The translations under genes were made by a program, and so were the position numbers. 41,315 nucleotides of DNA, taken from contig NZ_LQPE01000160.1 of assembly GCF_002101735.1 (NCBI RefSeq), positions 1-41,315 on the forward strand, given 5' to 3'. Below the pieces are notes generated by a model. That model ran no database searches and was not told the DNA's origin. It was given only the letters and a program-made list of their open reading frames with translations. Within the stretch, counting starts at the first letter, position 1; the number at the start of each line of letters is the position of its first letter. Source of the stretch: Mycobacterium kyorinense. GTDB lineage: Bacteria > Actinomycetota > Actinomycetes > Mycobacteriales > Mycobacteriaceae. Shown here piece after piece: positions 1-7,878 of this stretch.

Positions 1-90
1 CCAACCACCACGAAGCGGCCCTGTCACGCTGACACACCGCAACGCAGCACCATCACCCTGACACTGAGCGCAAACCCCGGAATTTGAACG

Positions 91-111
91 GCGTGTCGAC
101 CGACGACACGC
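91..111. other. Hairpin upstream of nadD
   Basis: A perfect 8-bp inverted repeat (GCGTGTCG, loop ACCGA, CGACACGC) lies about 44 bases before the nadD start. No T-run follows it. It could be the terminator of an upstream gene or a leader structure of the nadD operon; the sequence does not decide. The rest of positions 1-154 shows no supportable gene. A GGAG (122-125) and a CCTCC (134-138) just upstream of nadD could also pair with each other. Confidence 0.35.
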
Positions 112-154
112 ACGCTCGCGGAGGAGAGGGGCACCTCCAGTAAGCTGGCAGATC

Positions 155-775
155 GTGCGAAAGCGGCGGCTGGGAGTGATGGGTGGGACGTTTGATCCCA
201 TCCACAACGGCCATCTGGTCGCGGCCAGCGAAGTCGCCGACCGGTTCGACCTCGACGAAGTGGTGTTCGTGCCGACCAGCCAGCCGTGGCAGAAGAGCCG
301 GCAGGTCAGCGGGGCCGAAGACCGCTACCTGATGACGGTGATCGCCACCGCGTCCAACCCCCGGTTCTCGGTGAGCCGGGTCGACATCGACCGCGGCGGC
401 CTCACCTACACCAAAGACACGTTGCGGGATCTGCACACGGTCAACCCCGACTCAGACCTTTACTTCATCACCGGCGCCGATGCGCTGGCATCGATCCTGT
501 CCTGGCATGACTTGGAGGAGCTGTTCGCGATGGCGCGGTTCGTCGGGGTCAGCCGGCCCGGCTACGAACTGGGCCGCGAGCATCTCGCCGACGTCCTCGA
601 GGGGTTGCCCGACGACGCGCTCACCTTGCTCGAGATTCCGGCACTGGCGATCTCGTCGACCGACTGCCGCCGGCGCGCCGCCGAGGGCCGGCCGCTGTGG
701 TACCTGATGCCCGACGGCGTCGTGCAGTACATCTCCAAACGCGAGCTCTACCGCAAACCCCGGGCCGAGACGTGA
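155..775 (+). CDS. nadD: Nicotinate-nucleotide adenylyltransferase
   Basis: Cytosolic enzyme that joins ATP and nicotinic acid mononucleotide to give deamido-NAD, the shared step of de novo and salvage NAD synthesis. The 206-residue protein has the nucleotidyltransferase signature GGTFDPIHNGH at about residues 10-20 and the C-terminal ISSTDCR motif (ISSTxxR type) that contacts the triphosphate. Length and sequence match mycobacterial NadD closely. I take the GTG at 155, which gives the usual basic N-terminus before LGVMGGTFDP; an internal GTG-ATG pair at 176-181 would begin too close to the catalytic motif. It is the first gene seen of an overlapping operon: its TGA shares bases with the GTG of rsfS. 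Confidence 0.96.
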   Translation: MRKRRLGVMGGTFDPIHNGHLVAASEVADRFDLDEVVFVPTSQPWQKSRQVSGAEDRYLMTVIATASNPRFSVSRVDIDRGGLTYTKDTLRDLHTVNPDSDLYFITGADALASILSWHDLEELFAMARFVGVSRPGYELGREHLADVLEGLPDDALTLLEIPALAISSTDCRRRAAEGRPLWYLMPDGVVQYISKRELYRKPRAET

Positions 776-1140
776 CGGCAACCCAGGAAGCCATCGACAT
801 GGCGACGGTGGCCGCGAACGCTGCCGCGGCCAAACTCGCCGACGACGTCGTGGTCATCGACGTCTCCGGCCAGCTGGTCATCACCGACTGCTTTGTGATC
901 GCGTCGGCGTCCAACGAGCGCCAGGTCAACGCCATCGTCGACGAGGTCGAAGAGAAGATGCGCCGGGCCGGCTACAAGCCGGCACGCCGCGAGGGCGCCC
1001 GCGAGGGCCGCTGGACCCTGCTCGACTACGTCGACATCGTCGTGCACATCCAGCACCAGGACGAACGCGACTTCTACTCCCTGGACCGGCTCTGGCGTGA
1101 CTGCCCGACGGTGGATGTGAACCTGGAGGGCGCGTCGTGA
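772..1140 (+). CDS. rsfS: Ribosomal silencing factor RsfS
   Basis: RsfS/Iojap family protein (DUF143) of 122 residues. Members bind ribosomal protein uL14 on the 50S subunit and block joining with 30S, lowering translation in starvation. The conserved core is visible: DDVVVIDVSGQLVITDCFVIAS near the N-terminus, then SNERQVNAIVDEVEE and the DYVDIVVHI strand. The start is the GTG at 772, overlapping the nadD stop in a GTGA; an upstream ATG in the same frame would add residues overlapping nadD with no family similarity. Its own stop overlaps the GTG of gpgP in another GTGA, so translation of all three is probably coupled. Confidence 0.95.
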   Translation: MTATQEAIDMATVAANAAAAKLADDVVVIDVSGQLVITDCFVIASASNERQVNAIVDEVEEKMRRAGYKPARREGAREGRWTLLDYVDIVVHIQHQDERDFYSLDRLWRDCPTVDVNLEGAS

Positions 1141-1799
1141 AGATCCGCCGGCTGCTGATGCTGCGGCACGGGCAGACCGACTTCAACCTCGGCAGCCGGA
1201 TGCAGGGCCAGTTGGACACCGAGCTGAGCGAGCTGGGCCGCGCGCAGGCCGTCGCCGCGGCCGAGGTGCTGAGCAAGCATCAGCCGCTGCTGATCGTCAC
1301 CTCGGATTTGCGGCGCGCCTACGATACCGCCGTGGTGCTGGGGGAGCGCACCGGCCTGCGGTTGCGGGTCGACAACCGGTTGCGCGAAACGCATCTCGGC
1401 GACTGGCAGGGCATGACGCACACCCAGATCGATGCGTCCGCACCCGGGGCCCGGCTGGCCTGGCGCGAGGACGCCACCTGGGCGCCGCACGGCGGGGAGA
1501 GCCGGGTCGACGTGGCCGGCCGCAGCATGCCGCTGATCGGCGAACTGGTCACCGGCGAACAGGAATGGGGCGCCGACGAGCGACCGGTGGTGCTGGTGGC
1601 GCACGGCGGCCTGATCGCCGCGCTGACGGCGGCACTGCTGAGGCTGCCCGTCGAAAACTGGCCCGCGCTGGGCGGAATGGGCAACGCCAGCTGGACGCAA
1701 CTGTCCGGCCATTCCGACGACGACGCCGCCTTGGCCGGCATTAGCTGGCGCCTCGACGTGTGGAACGCTTCGGCACAGGTCGCAGGCGATGTCCTCTGA
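1137..1799 (+). CDS. gpgP: Glucosyl-3-phosphoglycerate phosphatase
   Basis: Histidine phosphatase (phosphoglycerate-mutase-like) of 220 residues, equivalent to M. tuberculosis Rv2419c. It removes phosphate from glucosyl-3-phosphoglycerate to give glucosylglycerate, the second step of methylglucose lipopolysaccharide (MGLP) synthesis. The catalytic RHG motif is at residues 10-12 (His11), the conserved acidic stretch RLRETHLGDWQG follows near residue 84, and the second catalytic histidine is in VAHGGL near residue 158. The GTG start overlaps the rsfS stop by four bases, and the 3' end overlaps octT by 11 bases, so the enzyme is encoded beside the acyltransferase that uses a later intermediate of the same pathway. 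Confidence 0.93.
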   Translation: MKIRRLLMLRHGQTDFNLGSRMQGQLDTELSELGRAQAVAAAEVLSKHQPLLIVTSDLRRAYDTAVVLGERTGLRLRVDNRLRETHLGDWQGMTHTQIDASAPGARLAWREDATWAPHGGESRVDVAGRSMPLIGELVTGEQEWGADERPVVLVAHGGLIAALTAALLRLPVENWPALGGMGNASWTQLSGHSDDDAALAGISWRLDVWNASAQVAGDVL

Positions 1800-2520
1800 G
1801 TCGCGGCCGGTGCTGCTGATCTTCGCCGACTCGCTGGCCTATTACGGCCCGACGGGCGGCCTGCCCGCCGACGATCCGCGAATCTGGCCCAATATCGTTG
1901 GCGCACAACTAGGTTGGGATGTCGAGCTGATCGGCCGTATCGGGTGGACCTGCCGCGACGTCTGGTGGGCGGCAACGCAGGACCCGCGGGCCTGGGCGGC
2001 GCTGCCGAAAGCAGGCGCGGTGATCTTCGCGACCGGCGGGATGGACTCGCTGCCGTCGGTGTTGCCGACGGCGCTGCGCGAGCTGATCCGCTACGTGCGC
2101 CCGCCATGGCTGCGGCGCTGGGTGCGCGACGGCTACGGCTGGCTGCAGCCACGGCTTTCCCCGTTCGCCCGGGCCGCGCTGCCGCCGCACCTGAGCGCCG
2201 AATACCTCGAAGCGACCCGCGGCGCAATCGATTTCAATCGGCCAGGCATCCCGATCGTGGCGTCGCTGCCGTCGGTGCACATCGCCGAGACCTACGGCAA
2301 GGCCCATCACGGCCGGCCCGCCACGGCCGCCGCGATCACCGAATGGGCCCAGCAGCACGACATTCCGCTGGTCGACCTGAAAGCCGCGGTCGCCGAACAC
2401 GTCATGGCCGGTCGCGGCAACCCCGACGGTATCCACTGGAATTTCGAGGCCCACCACGCGGTCGCCGAGTTGATGCTCAAGGCGCTGGCGGAAGCCGGCG
2501 TGGATCCATGCCCGTCGTAG
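1789..2520 (+). CDS. octT: Diglucosylglycerate octanoyltransferase
   Basis: SGNH-hydrolase-fold protein of 243 residues, equivalent to M. tuberculosis Rv2418c (OctT), which transfers an octanoyl group to diglucosylglycerate in early MGLP synthesis. The nucleophile motif is FADSL with Ser15 near the N-terminus, and the Asp-His pair is in Asp213-Gly-Ile-His216 near the C-terminus, the arrangement expected for this fold. The ATG at 1789 lies inside the end of gpgP, and the stop overlaps the degV start by 13 bases. The assignment to OctT rests on neighbourhood as well as motifs, since SGNH proteins are diverse. Confidence 0.88.
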   Translation: MSSESRPVLLIFADSLAYYGPTGGLPADDPRIWPNIVGAQLGWDVELIGRIGWTCRDVWWAATQDPRAWAALPKAGAVIFATGGMDSLPSVLPTALRELIRYVRPPWLRRWVRDGYGWLQPRLSPFARAALPPHLSAEYLEATRGAIDFNRPGIPIVASLPSVHIAETYGKAHHGRPATAAAITEWAQQHDIPLVDLKAAVAEHVMAGRGNPDGIHWNFEAHHAVAELMLKALAEAGVDPCPS

Positions 2521-3341
2521 TCGTCACCGATTCGTCGTCGCGACTGCCCGACGACCTGCGGCGTAAGTGGCGGATCCGCCAGGTCCCGTTGCACATCCTG
2601 CTCGACGGCGTCGACCTGCGCGACGGCGTCGACGAGGTTCCCGACGACGTTCACCTGCGCCCCGGGGCAACCACCGCCGCGGCCACTCCGGCCGAACTCG
2701 CCGATGTGTACCGGCAGGCGCTGGCCGACAGCGGCGGCGACGGGGTGGTGGCGGTGCACCTGTCGGCGGCGCTGTCCGGGACCGTCGGCGCCGCCGAGGC
2801 GACGGCCGCCGAGATCGGTTCGGGGGTGCGGGTCGTCGACTCGAGGTCGACGGCGATGAACACCGGTTTCGTAGCGCTGGCCGCCGCCCGCGCCGCCGCC
2901 GAGGGGGCCGACCTGGACACTGTCACGCAGGCCGCCGCAGCCGCGGTGAGCCGCAATCACGGCTTCATCGTCGTGCACCGGCTGGACAACCTGCGCCGCA
3001 GCGGACGGATCGGCGGTGCCGCGGCCTGGCTGGGCACCGCACTGTCACTCAAGCCGCTGCTGCGCATCGACGACGGCAAACTCGTTCTGGCGCAACGGGT
3101 TCGCACCGCCAGCAAGGCGGTGACGGCGATGATCGACCGGGTCTGCGAGGTGGTCGGGGACCGCCCTGCGGCGCTTGCCGTGCATCATGTCGCCAACCCC
3201 GACGGCGCCGACGCCGTCGTCGCTGCGCTGGCCGAGCGGCTGCCGGCGTGCGAACCGGCGATCGTGACCGACCTGGGCCCAGTGCTGGCGCTGCACGTCG
3301 GCGCCGGTGCGCTCGCCGTCTGCGTGGAGGTTGCGGACTAG
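2508..3341 (+). CDS. DegV family fatty-acid-binding protein
   Basis: DegV-fold protein of 277 residues, equivalent to M. tuberculosis Rv2417c. DegV proteins bind a fatty acid between two domains and in several bacteria serve as the binding subunit for fatty acid kinase; the mycobacterial role is not settled. The N-terminal VVTDSSSRLPDD, the middle HLSAALSGT and the RLDNLRRSGRIGG segment, which lines the lipid site, are all present. The start is the ATG at 2508, inside the 3' end of octT; upstream codons in the same frame are an artefact of octT being read in another frame. The TAG stop shares a CTAG tetranucleotide with the convergent mmpL stop. Confidence 0.9.
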   Translation: MPVVVVTDSSSRLPDDLRRKWRIRQVPLHILLDGVDLRDGVDEVPDDVHLRPGATTAAATPAELADVYRQALADSGGDGVVAVHLSAALSGTVGAAEATAAEIGSGVRVVDSRSTAMNTGFVALAAARAAAEGADLDTVTQAAAAAVSRNHGFIVVHRLDNLRRSGRIGGAAAWLGTALSLKPLLRIDDGKLVLAQRVRTASKAVTAMIDRVCEVVGDRPAALAVHHVANPDGADAVVAALAERLPACEPAIVTDLGPVLALHVGAGALAVCVEVAD

Positions 3342-6217
3342 CGGTGGGCCGGTACCGGTAACGGCGCGGTGTCGTCGCTCAGCGGTTCGGGCCGCCGGCG
3401 GGCGTGGTCGCCGCGGGGATGGACAACCCGCGGCCACCAGAACCAGCGGCCCAACAGCGTCGCCATCGAAGGCATGAACAAGGTGCGCACCACCAGCGTG
3501 TCGAGCAGCAGACCGATGCAGACGGTGGATCCGAACTGGCCCAGGACCCGTAGATCGCTGCCGAGCATGGCGGCCATGGTGAACGCGAACACCAAACCTG
3601 CGGCCGTCACCACCCCACCGGTGCCGGCCATCGACCGGATGTACCCCGTCTTGAGGCCGTTGTGGATCTCTTCGCGGAACCGGGAGACCAGGAGCAGGTT
3701 GTAGTCGGATCCGACGGCCAGCAGGATGATGACGGACAGCGCCATCACGATCCAGTGGATTTTGATCCCGAACAGGTCTTGCCAGATGAGCACCGAGAGC
3801 CCAAACGATGCGGCAATCGAACTGGCCGCGGTGCCGACGATGACCAGCGCGGCGACCACGCTGCGGGTGAGCAGCAGCATGATCATGAAGATCAGTGTCA
3901 GCGAGGACACCACCGCGATCATCAGGTCGTATTTGGCGCCGTCGTGCATGTCGCGGAACGTCGCGGCCGTACCGCCGAGATAAACCTTGGCATCCGACAG
4001 CGATGATTGCTTCAGCCCCTCCTGGGCGGCGGTCCGCTCCGCATCGACGCGCGAAATCCCTTCCGGCGTCATGGGATCGCCCTGATGGGTGATGAAGAAG
4101 CGCGCCGACTTGCCGTCGGGCGACAAGAACTGCACCAGACCACGTTTGAAGTCCGGATTATCGAATGCCTCCGGAGGCAGGTAGAAGAAGTCGTCGTTTT
4201 TGGAGTTGTCGAAACTTTGCCCCATCACGATGGCGGTGTCGCTCATCGACTCCATCTGGTTGATCATCGCCTGGAAGGTGCTGTGCATGGTCAACGTCAA
4301 TGCATGGGTGGTTTTCATGCTCTGGATCTGCGGCGGCAAGATCGCGACCATTTCGCGTTGCAGGGCATCCATACTGTGGATGTCCTTGGACATGCGGCCG
4401 AACTGTTCGTCCAGCTGATCGATTCCGTCCAGGGCGTCGAAGATCGACCTCAGCGACCAGCAGATCGGAATATCGAAGCAGTGTTTCTCCCAGTAGAAGT
4501 AGCTGCGGATGGGCCGCCAGAAATCGTCGAAATCCGCTAGGTGGTCCCGCATTTTGTCGGTGACGGCGACCATGTCGTCGGTGACGCTGGACATGTCGTG
4601 CGTGGTGTCGGACAGACCCTTGGTGATGTCGAGCATGCGTTCCAGGTAGTTGATCGTCACCTGCATTTCGTCGGCCATCTTGAGGATGTCGCCCATGCGC
4701 TCCTTCAGAAACGCCATGTTCTGCATGAGCATCTGGCTTTGCATGCTGTTCTGAAACGGTATCGAGCTGTGCTGAATCGGAATCCCGAGCGGGCGGGTGA
4801 TGTCCTGGACCATCACGATGCCGTGCACGCGCAACACGTTTTTGGCCACGCGGTCCAAGACCAGCATGTCGGCGGGATTGCGCATATCGTGGTCGGCCTC
4901 GACCATCAACATGTCCGGATTCATTCTGGCCTGCGAGAAATGCCGGTCCGCGGCGGCGTAGCCGATGTTGGACGGTGCGCTGGTCGGCAGGTAGTAGCGG
5001 TCGTTGTAACTGGTGACATAGCTGGGCAGGCCCAGCATGCCGACCAGCACCACCGCGCCGCTCACCGCCAGAATCGGTGCGGGCCACCGCACTACCGCGG
5101 TTCCGATGCGCCGCCACAGCCGCCCCCGCGCCGCGCCCTTGGGCTCGAACAGGCCAAAACGGCTGCCCACGAACAGCACCGCCGGCCCGAGCGTGAGACC
5201 GGCCGCCACCACGATCAGCATGCCGATCGCCGCCGGTGCGCCCATCGTGTGGAACCACGGCAGCCGCGCGAAACTGAGGCAGTACACCGCCCCGGCGATC
5301 GTCAGACCCGACCCCAGCACGACCGGGGCCACCCCGTGAAAGGTGGTGTAGTAGGCGGTTTCCCGATCCTCACCGGCCCGGCGCGCCTCTTGATAGCGGC
5401 CGATGAGGAAGATCCCGTAATCGGTGCCGGCGGCGATCGCCAGCATTGTCAGGATGTTCGCCGCGAACGTGGTCAGCCCGAATGCGTTGTGGTAGGCCAA
5501 CACCGCGACGATGCCTCGTGCCGACGCCAACGCGACGCCGGTCATGAAAAGTTGGACCAGCGTGGTGACAAGGGAGCGGTAGACCAGGAACAACATGACC
5601 GCGATCGCGCCCAAAGTGAACAACGTGATCTTGGCCAGGCTGGCGTTGCCGATCACGTGCATGTCATCGGACAGCGCCGCCGGACCGGTGACGTGGGCCT
5701 GCACACCGGGCGGCGCGGGGGTGTGCTTGATAACATCCCGGACTGCCTCGACGGATTCGTTGGCCTGCGTGGTGCCCTGGTTGCCGGCGAGGTTCAGCAT
5801 CACGTAAGCGCCTTTGGCGTCGGCGCTTTGGACGCCGGCCGCAGTCAGGCGGTCGCTCCAGAAGTCTTGGATGTGCTGCACGTGCTGGGGGTCTTTGCGC
5901 AGCTGACGGACTATGTCGTCGTAGTAGCGGTGTGCGGCGTCGCCGAGCGGCTGCTGGCCTTCCAGCACCACCATGATCGTGCTGTTGGAATCGAATTCCT
6001 TGAAGTTGTGGCCCAGGCGCATCATCGCTTTCATCGACGGCGCATCCATCGGCGCCATCGGCGCCGAATGCGCCTCGCCCACGACTTCCAGCGACGGCAC
6101 GATGGTGTTCACGACGACGGTCACAAAGACCCAACCCAGGATGATCGGCACCGCCAACCACCTGATCGTGTGCGGGATAACGGGCCGGTGGGGGCGGGTG
6201 TTCGTTTCAGTGCTCAT
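3338..6217 (-). CDS. MmpL4/MmpL5-type RND lipid/siderophore exporter
   Basis: MmpL transporter of 959 residues, inner-membrane RND family. The first membrane helix is at about residues 18-40; the proton-relay Asp-Tyr pairs lie in AGTDYGIF (Asp266-Tyr267) and VGSDYN (Asp838-Tyr839). Between them, around residues 490-660, is a long Met- and Asp-rich heptad region, the coiled-coil extension that marks the MmpL4/MmpL5 branch, with DFDDFWRPIRSYFYW in its middle. Overall it resembles M. tuberculosis MmpL4 more than MmpL8/10. MmpL4/5 with their MmpS partners export mycobactins and several drugs; which substrate applies here cannot be told. The ATG overlaps the mmpS stop by four bases (ATGA). It stands between degV and eis, which are neighbours in M. 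tuberculosis. Confidence 0.93.
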   Translation of the reverse strand: MSTETNTRPHRPVIPHTIRWLAVPIILGWVFVTVVVNTIVPSLEVVGEAHSAPMAPMDAPSMKAMMRLGHNFKEFDSNSTIMVVLEGQQPLGDAAHRYYDDIVRQLRKDPQHVQHIQDFWSDRLTAAGVQSADAKGAYVMLNLAGNQGTTQANESVEAVRDVIKHTPAPPGVQAHVTGPAALSDDMHVIGNASLAKITLFTLGAIAVMLFLVYRSLVTTLVQLFMTGVALASARGIVAVLAYHNAFGLTTFAANILTMLAIAAGTDYGIFLIGRYQEARRAGEDRETAYYTTFHGVAPVVLGSGLTIAGAVYCLSFARLPWFHTMGAPAAIGMLIVVAAGLTLGPAVLFVGSRFGLFEPKGAARGRLWRRIGTAVVRWPAPILAVSGAVVLVGMLGLPSYVTSYNDRYYLPTSAPSNIGYAAADRHFSQARMNPDMLMVEADHDMRNPADMLVLDRVAKNVLRVHGIVMVQDITRPLGIPIQHSSIPFQNSMQSQMLMQNMAFLKERMGDILKMADEMQVTINYLERMLDITKGLSDTTHDMSSVTDDMVAVTDKMRDHLADFDDFWRPIRSYFYWEKHCFDIPICWSLRSIFDALDGIDQLDEQFGRMSKDIHSMDALQREMVAILPPQIQSMKTTHALTLTMHSTFQAMINQMESMSDTAIVMGQSFDNSKNDDFFYLPPEAFDNPDFKRGLVQFLSPDGKSARFFITHQGDPMTPEGISRVDAERTAAQEGLKQSSLSDAKVYLGGTAATFRDMHDGAKYDLMIAVVSSLTLIFMIMLLLTRSVVAALVIVGTAASSIAASFGLSVLIWQDLFGIKIHWIVMALSVIILLAVGSDYNLLLVSRFREEIHNGLKTGYIRSMAGTGGVVTAAGLVFAFTMAAMLGSDLRVLGQFGSTVCIGLLLDTLVVRTLFMPSMATLLGRWFWWPRVVHPRGDHARRRPEPLSDDTAPLPVPAHR

Positions 6218-6651
6218 GCGGACTTCACCAGGCAGAAGGTCTGGGCATTTTCGCCGTCAACGGTTTTCTCTTCGCGGACCACACCGTCGATGGTGATGCG
6301 GCAACCGATTTGATCCCCGTCGCCCTGGGCCATGATGTTGGCGCTGACGGCGGGCAGCGTCGTGCTGATCGTGTACGACCACGGCAGTGGCGCTCCGTCA
6401 ACCTGATGCGTGTTGGCTTCCGCGTCCCAATAGTTGATGCTCGCCGTGGTCCCGGCCGGACCCCATACGTCATAGGTGACGACCTTCGGGTTGAACTGCA
6501 CGATCTCGATCCCGGCGCCGGCCCCCGCATTGAGATCCTGCGAACCGAAGATGCGGTGCAACCGCGAGACGAGCAAACCCGAGATCGCCAGCACGACGAC
6601 CAGGACCAGGGGGATCCACGCTCGCTTGGCCAACCTGGCAATCGCGCTCAC
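6214..6651 (-). CDS. MmpS accessory protein of the MmpL pair
   Basis: MmpS family protein of 145 residues, partner of the adjacent MmpL. One membrane anchor (about residues 10-30, WIPLVLVVVLAISGLLV) is followed by a periplasmic beta-sandwich with the family features VTYDVWGPAG, INYWDAEANTHQV and two cysteines near residues 121 and 140 (IGCRITIDG, TFCLVKSA) that probably form a disulfide. The start is a GTG preceded at seven bases by a strong GGAGG ribosome site. Its stop overlaps the MmpL start, so the two are translated together. The 152 bases before it carry the promoter region and a palindrome near the start codon. Confidence 0.92.
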   Translation of the reverse strand: MSAIARLAKRAWIPLVLVVVLAISGLLVSRLHRIFGSQDLNAGAGAGIEIVQFNPKVVTYDVWGPAGTTASINYWDAEANTHQVDGAPLPWSYTISTTLPAVSANIMAQGDGDQIGCRITIDGVVREEKTVDGENAQTFCLVKSA

Positions 6652-6674
6652 CCCGTCACCTCCAGGTCCACGAT

Positions 6675-6688
6675 CATTCGTACGAGTG
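6675..6688. promoter_or_regulatory. Candidate operator before mmpS-mmpL
   Basis: A 14-base near-palindrome, CATTCGTACGAGTG, has one mismatched pair around a perfect TCGTACGA core. It lies 24 bases before the mmpS GTG, where a repressor would cover the promoter or leader. Mycobacterial mmpS-mmpL pairs are commonly controlled by TetR or MarR repressors; no such regulator gene is next to it here, so the binding protein is unknown. Confidence 0.4.
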
Positions 6689-6803
6689 TGTCAGCCACGG
6701 ATCGACCCAGGCAGCAAAGGTGTCCGTGGTGCGATCCGCTGTCGCCGTCGTCAACGGAACCTTCGCCTGCCTAAGTATCGTAAACCGTAGGGCACGGGAG
6801 CGT

Positions 6804-7853
6804 TCACCGGGTCCCCGTCGCCCGGCCCGTCACGGGTGGCAGGTCGGCGAGCGTCACGATTCCCGGTCGGGCGGCCACCACAGCGGGCACGGCGTTGGTC
6901 ACCGGCATCGCCGTGTAGATCATGCCCAGGCCCATGAAACCCGGCTCCGTCCAATCCTTCGGCGGCAGACAGTGAATCACCGTGCGCATGTTGGGCAGGC
7001 CGAACACCTGGATGACATGCCCGTGTTCGAGCGGCTTCGGCGGTGTCACGTGATCACCCATGATCCAGTTGAACCCGACGCTGACCACATTGCGCTCGCC
7101 CACCCACCCGCGGTGGTAGCCGTAGACGCTGCCGACAGTGCCGGCCGGAATTTTCATGAAGCCCAGATCGCTGTCGGCGGTGGCCGCGGTGAAGGTGACG
7201 TCGAAGGTCATCTTGTCGAGCTTCGCCCCGATGGCGTCGGCCATCATCGCCGCCGCCTCGGCGAACACCTCACTTTCCCGCCGCACGCTTTCGGCCAGGC
7301 CCGGCGTATCGGGGTCTTGCGAGAAGCCCATGGCTGTCTGGGTGCCCGCCGACTCGTAGGTGGAGCAGTCCACCGACTCGGTGATGCGGATCTCGTCGAC
7401 GCGTTCGCAGCAGCCGGACAGCACCATGCCCACCATGTTCGTGATGCCCGGATGCGCGCCGCTGCCGAAGATCGTCGAGCCGCCGCGCTCGCAGGCATCC
7501 AGAATGCGCTGCCGGTCTTCGGGCGTCTGCTTGCCGCCGGTGATCCACGCCGCGCTCGTGCAGACATTAACGCCGGATTCGAGTAGCCGCACCAGCTCAT
7601 CGATGCCTGCCCACAACGGGTTATAGCAACAGGCATCGGGTTTCAGCGCGAGCAGTGCGTCGATGTCGTTGGTGGCCTTGACGCCCGTCGGCTCCGGCCA
7701 GCCGGACAGTTCGGCGGCGTCGACGCCGACCTTGTCCTGCCCGTGGGCGTACACCCCGACCAGCTCCATGTCGGGTCTGCCGATGATGGCGTGTAGCGAT
7801 CGCCGTCCGATGTTGCCGGTGGTCCATTGAATTACCCGCAGCGGTGTAGTCAC
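6804..7853 (-). CDS. DapB-fold NAD(P)H-dependent oxidoreductase
   Basis: Protein of 349 residues with an N-terminal Rossmann segment RVIQWTTGNIGRRSLHAII, typical of the dihydrodipicolinate-reductase-N-terminal family that includes 2,4-diaminopentanoate dehydrogenase and many uncharacterised mycobacterial proteins. Other recognisable stretches are NPLWAGIDELVRLLESGVNV and the GAHPGITNMVG motif. The substrate is unknown; it is not the lysine-pathway DapB, which is shorter. I place the start at the GTG at 7853, directly before TTPLRVIQW; a longer reading frame to 7997 would run across the divergent eis start and adds a low-complexity stretch. The 25 bases between the two divergent genes must hold both promoters or parts of them. 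Confidence 0.82.
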   Translation of the reverse strand: MTTPLRVIQWTTGNIGRRSLHAIIGRPDMELVGVYAHGQDKVGVDAAELSGWPEPTGVKATNDIDALLALKPDACCYNPLWAGIDELVRLLESGVNVCTSAAWITGGKQTPEDRQRILDACERGGSTIFGSGAHPGITNMVGMVLSGCCERVDEIRITESVDCSTYESAGTQTAMGFSQDPDTPGLAESVRRESEVFAEAAAMMADAIGAKLDKMTFDVTFTAATADSDLGFMKIPAGTVGSVYGYHRGWVGERNVVSVGFNWIMGDHVTPPKPLEHGHVIQVFGLPNMRTVIHCLPPKDWTEPGFMGLGMIYTAMPVTNAVPAVVAARPGIVTLADLPPVTGRATGTR

Positions 7854-7878
7854 CGCCCCACGATATTCGGGTGCGTTT

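Noticed and set aside
4541..6313. 590-residue plus-strand ORF opposite mmpL
   Set aside because: His- and Arg-rich composition with no motifs; it is the antisense shadow of the MmpL gene in GC-rich DNA.
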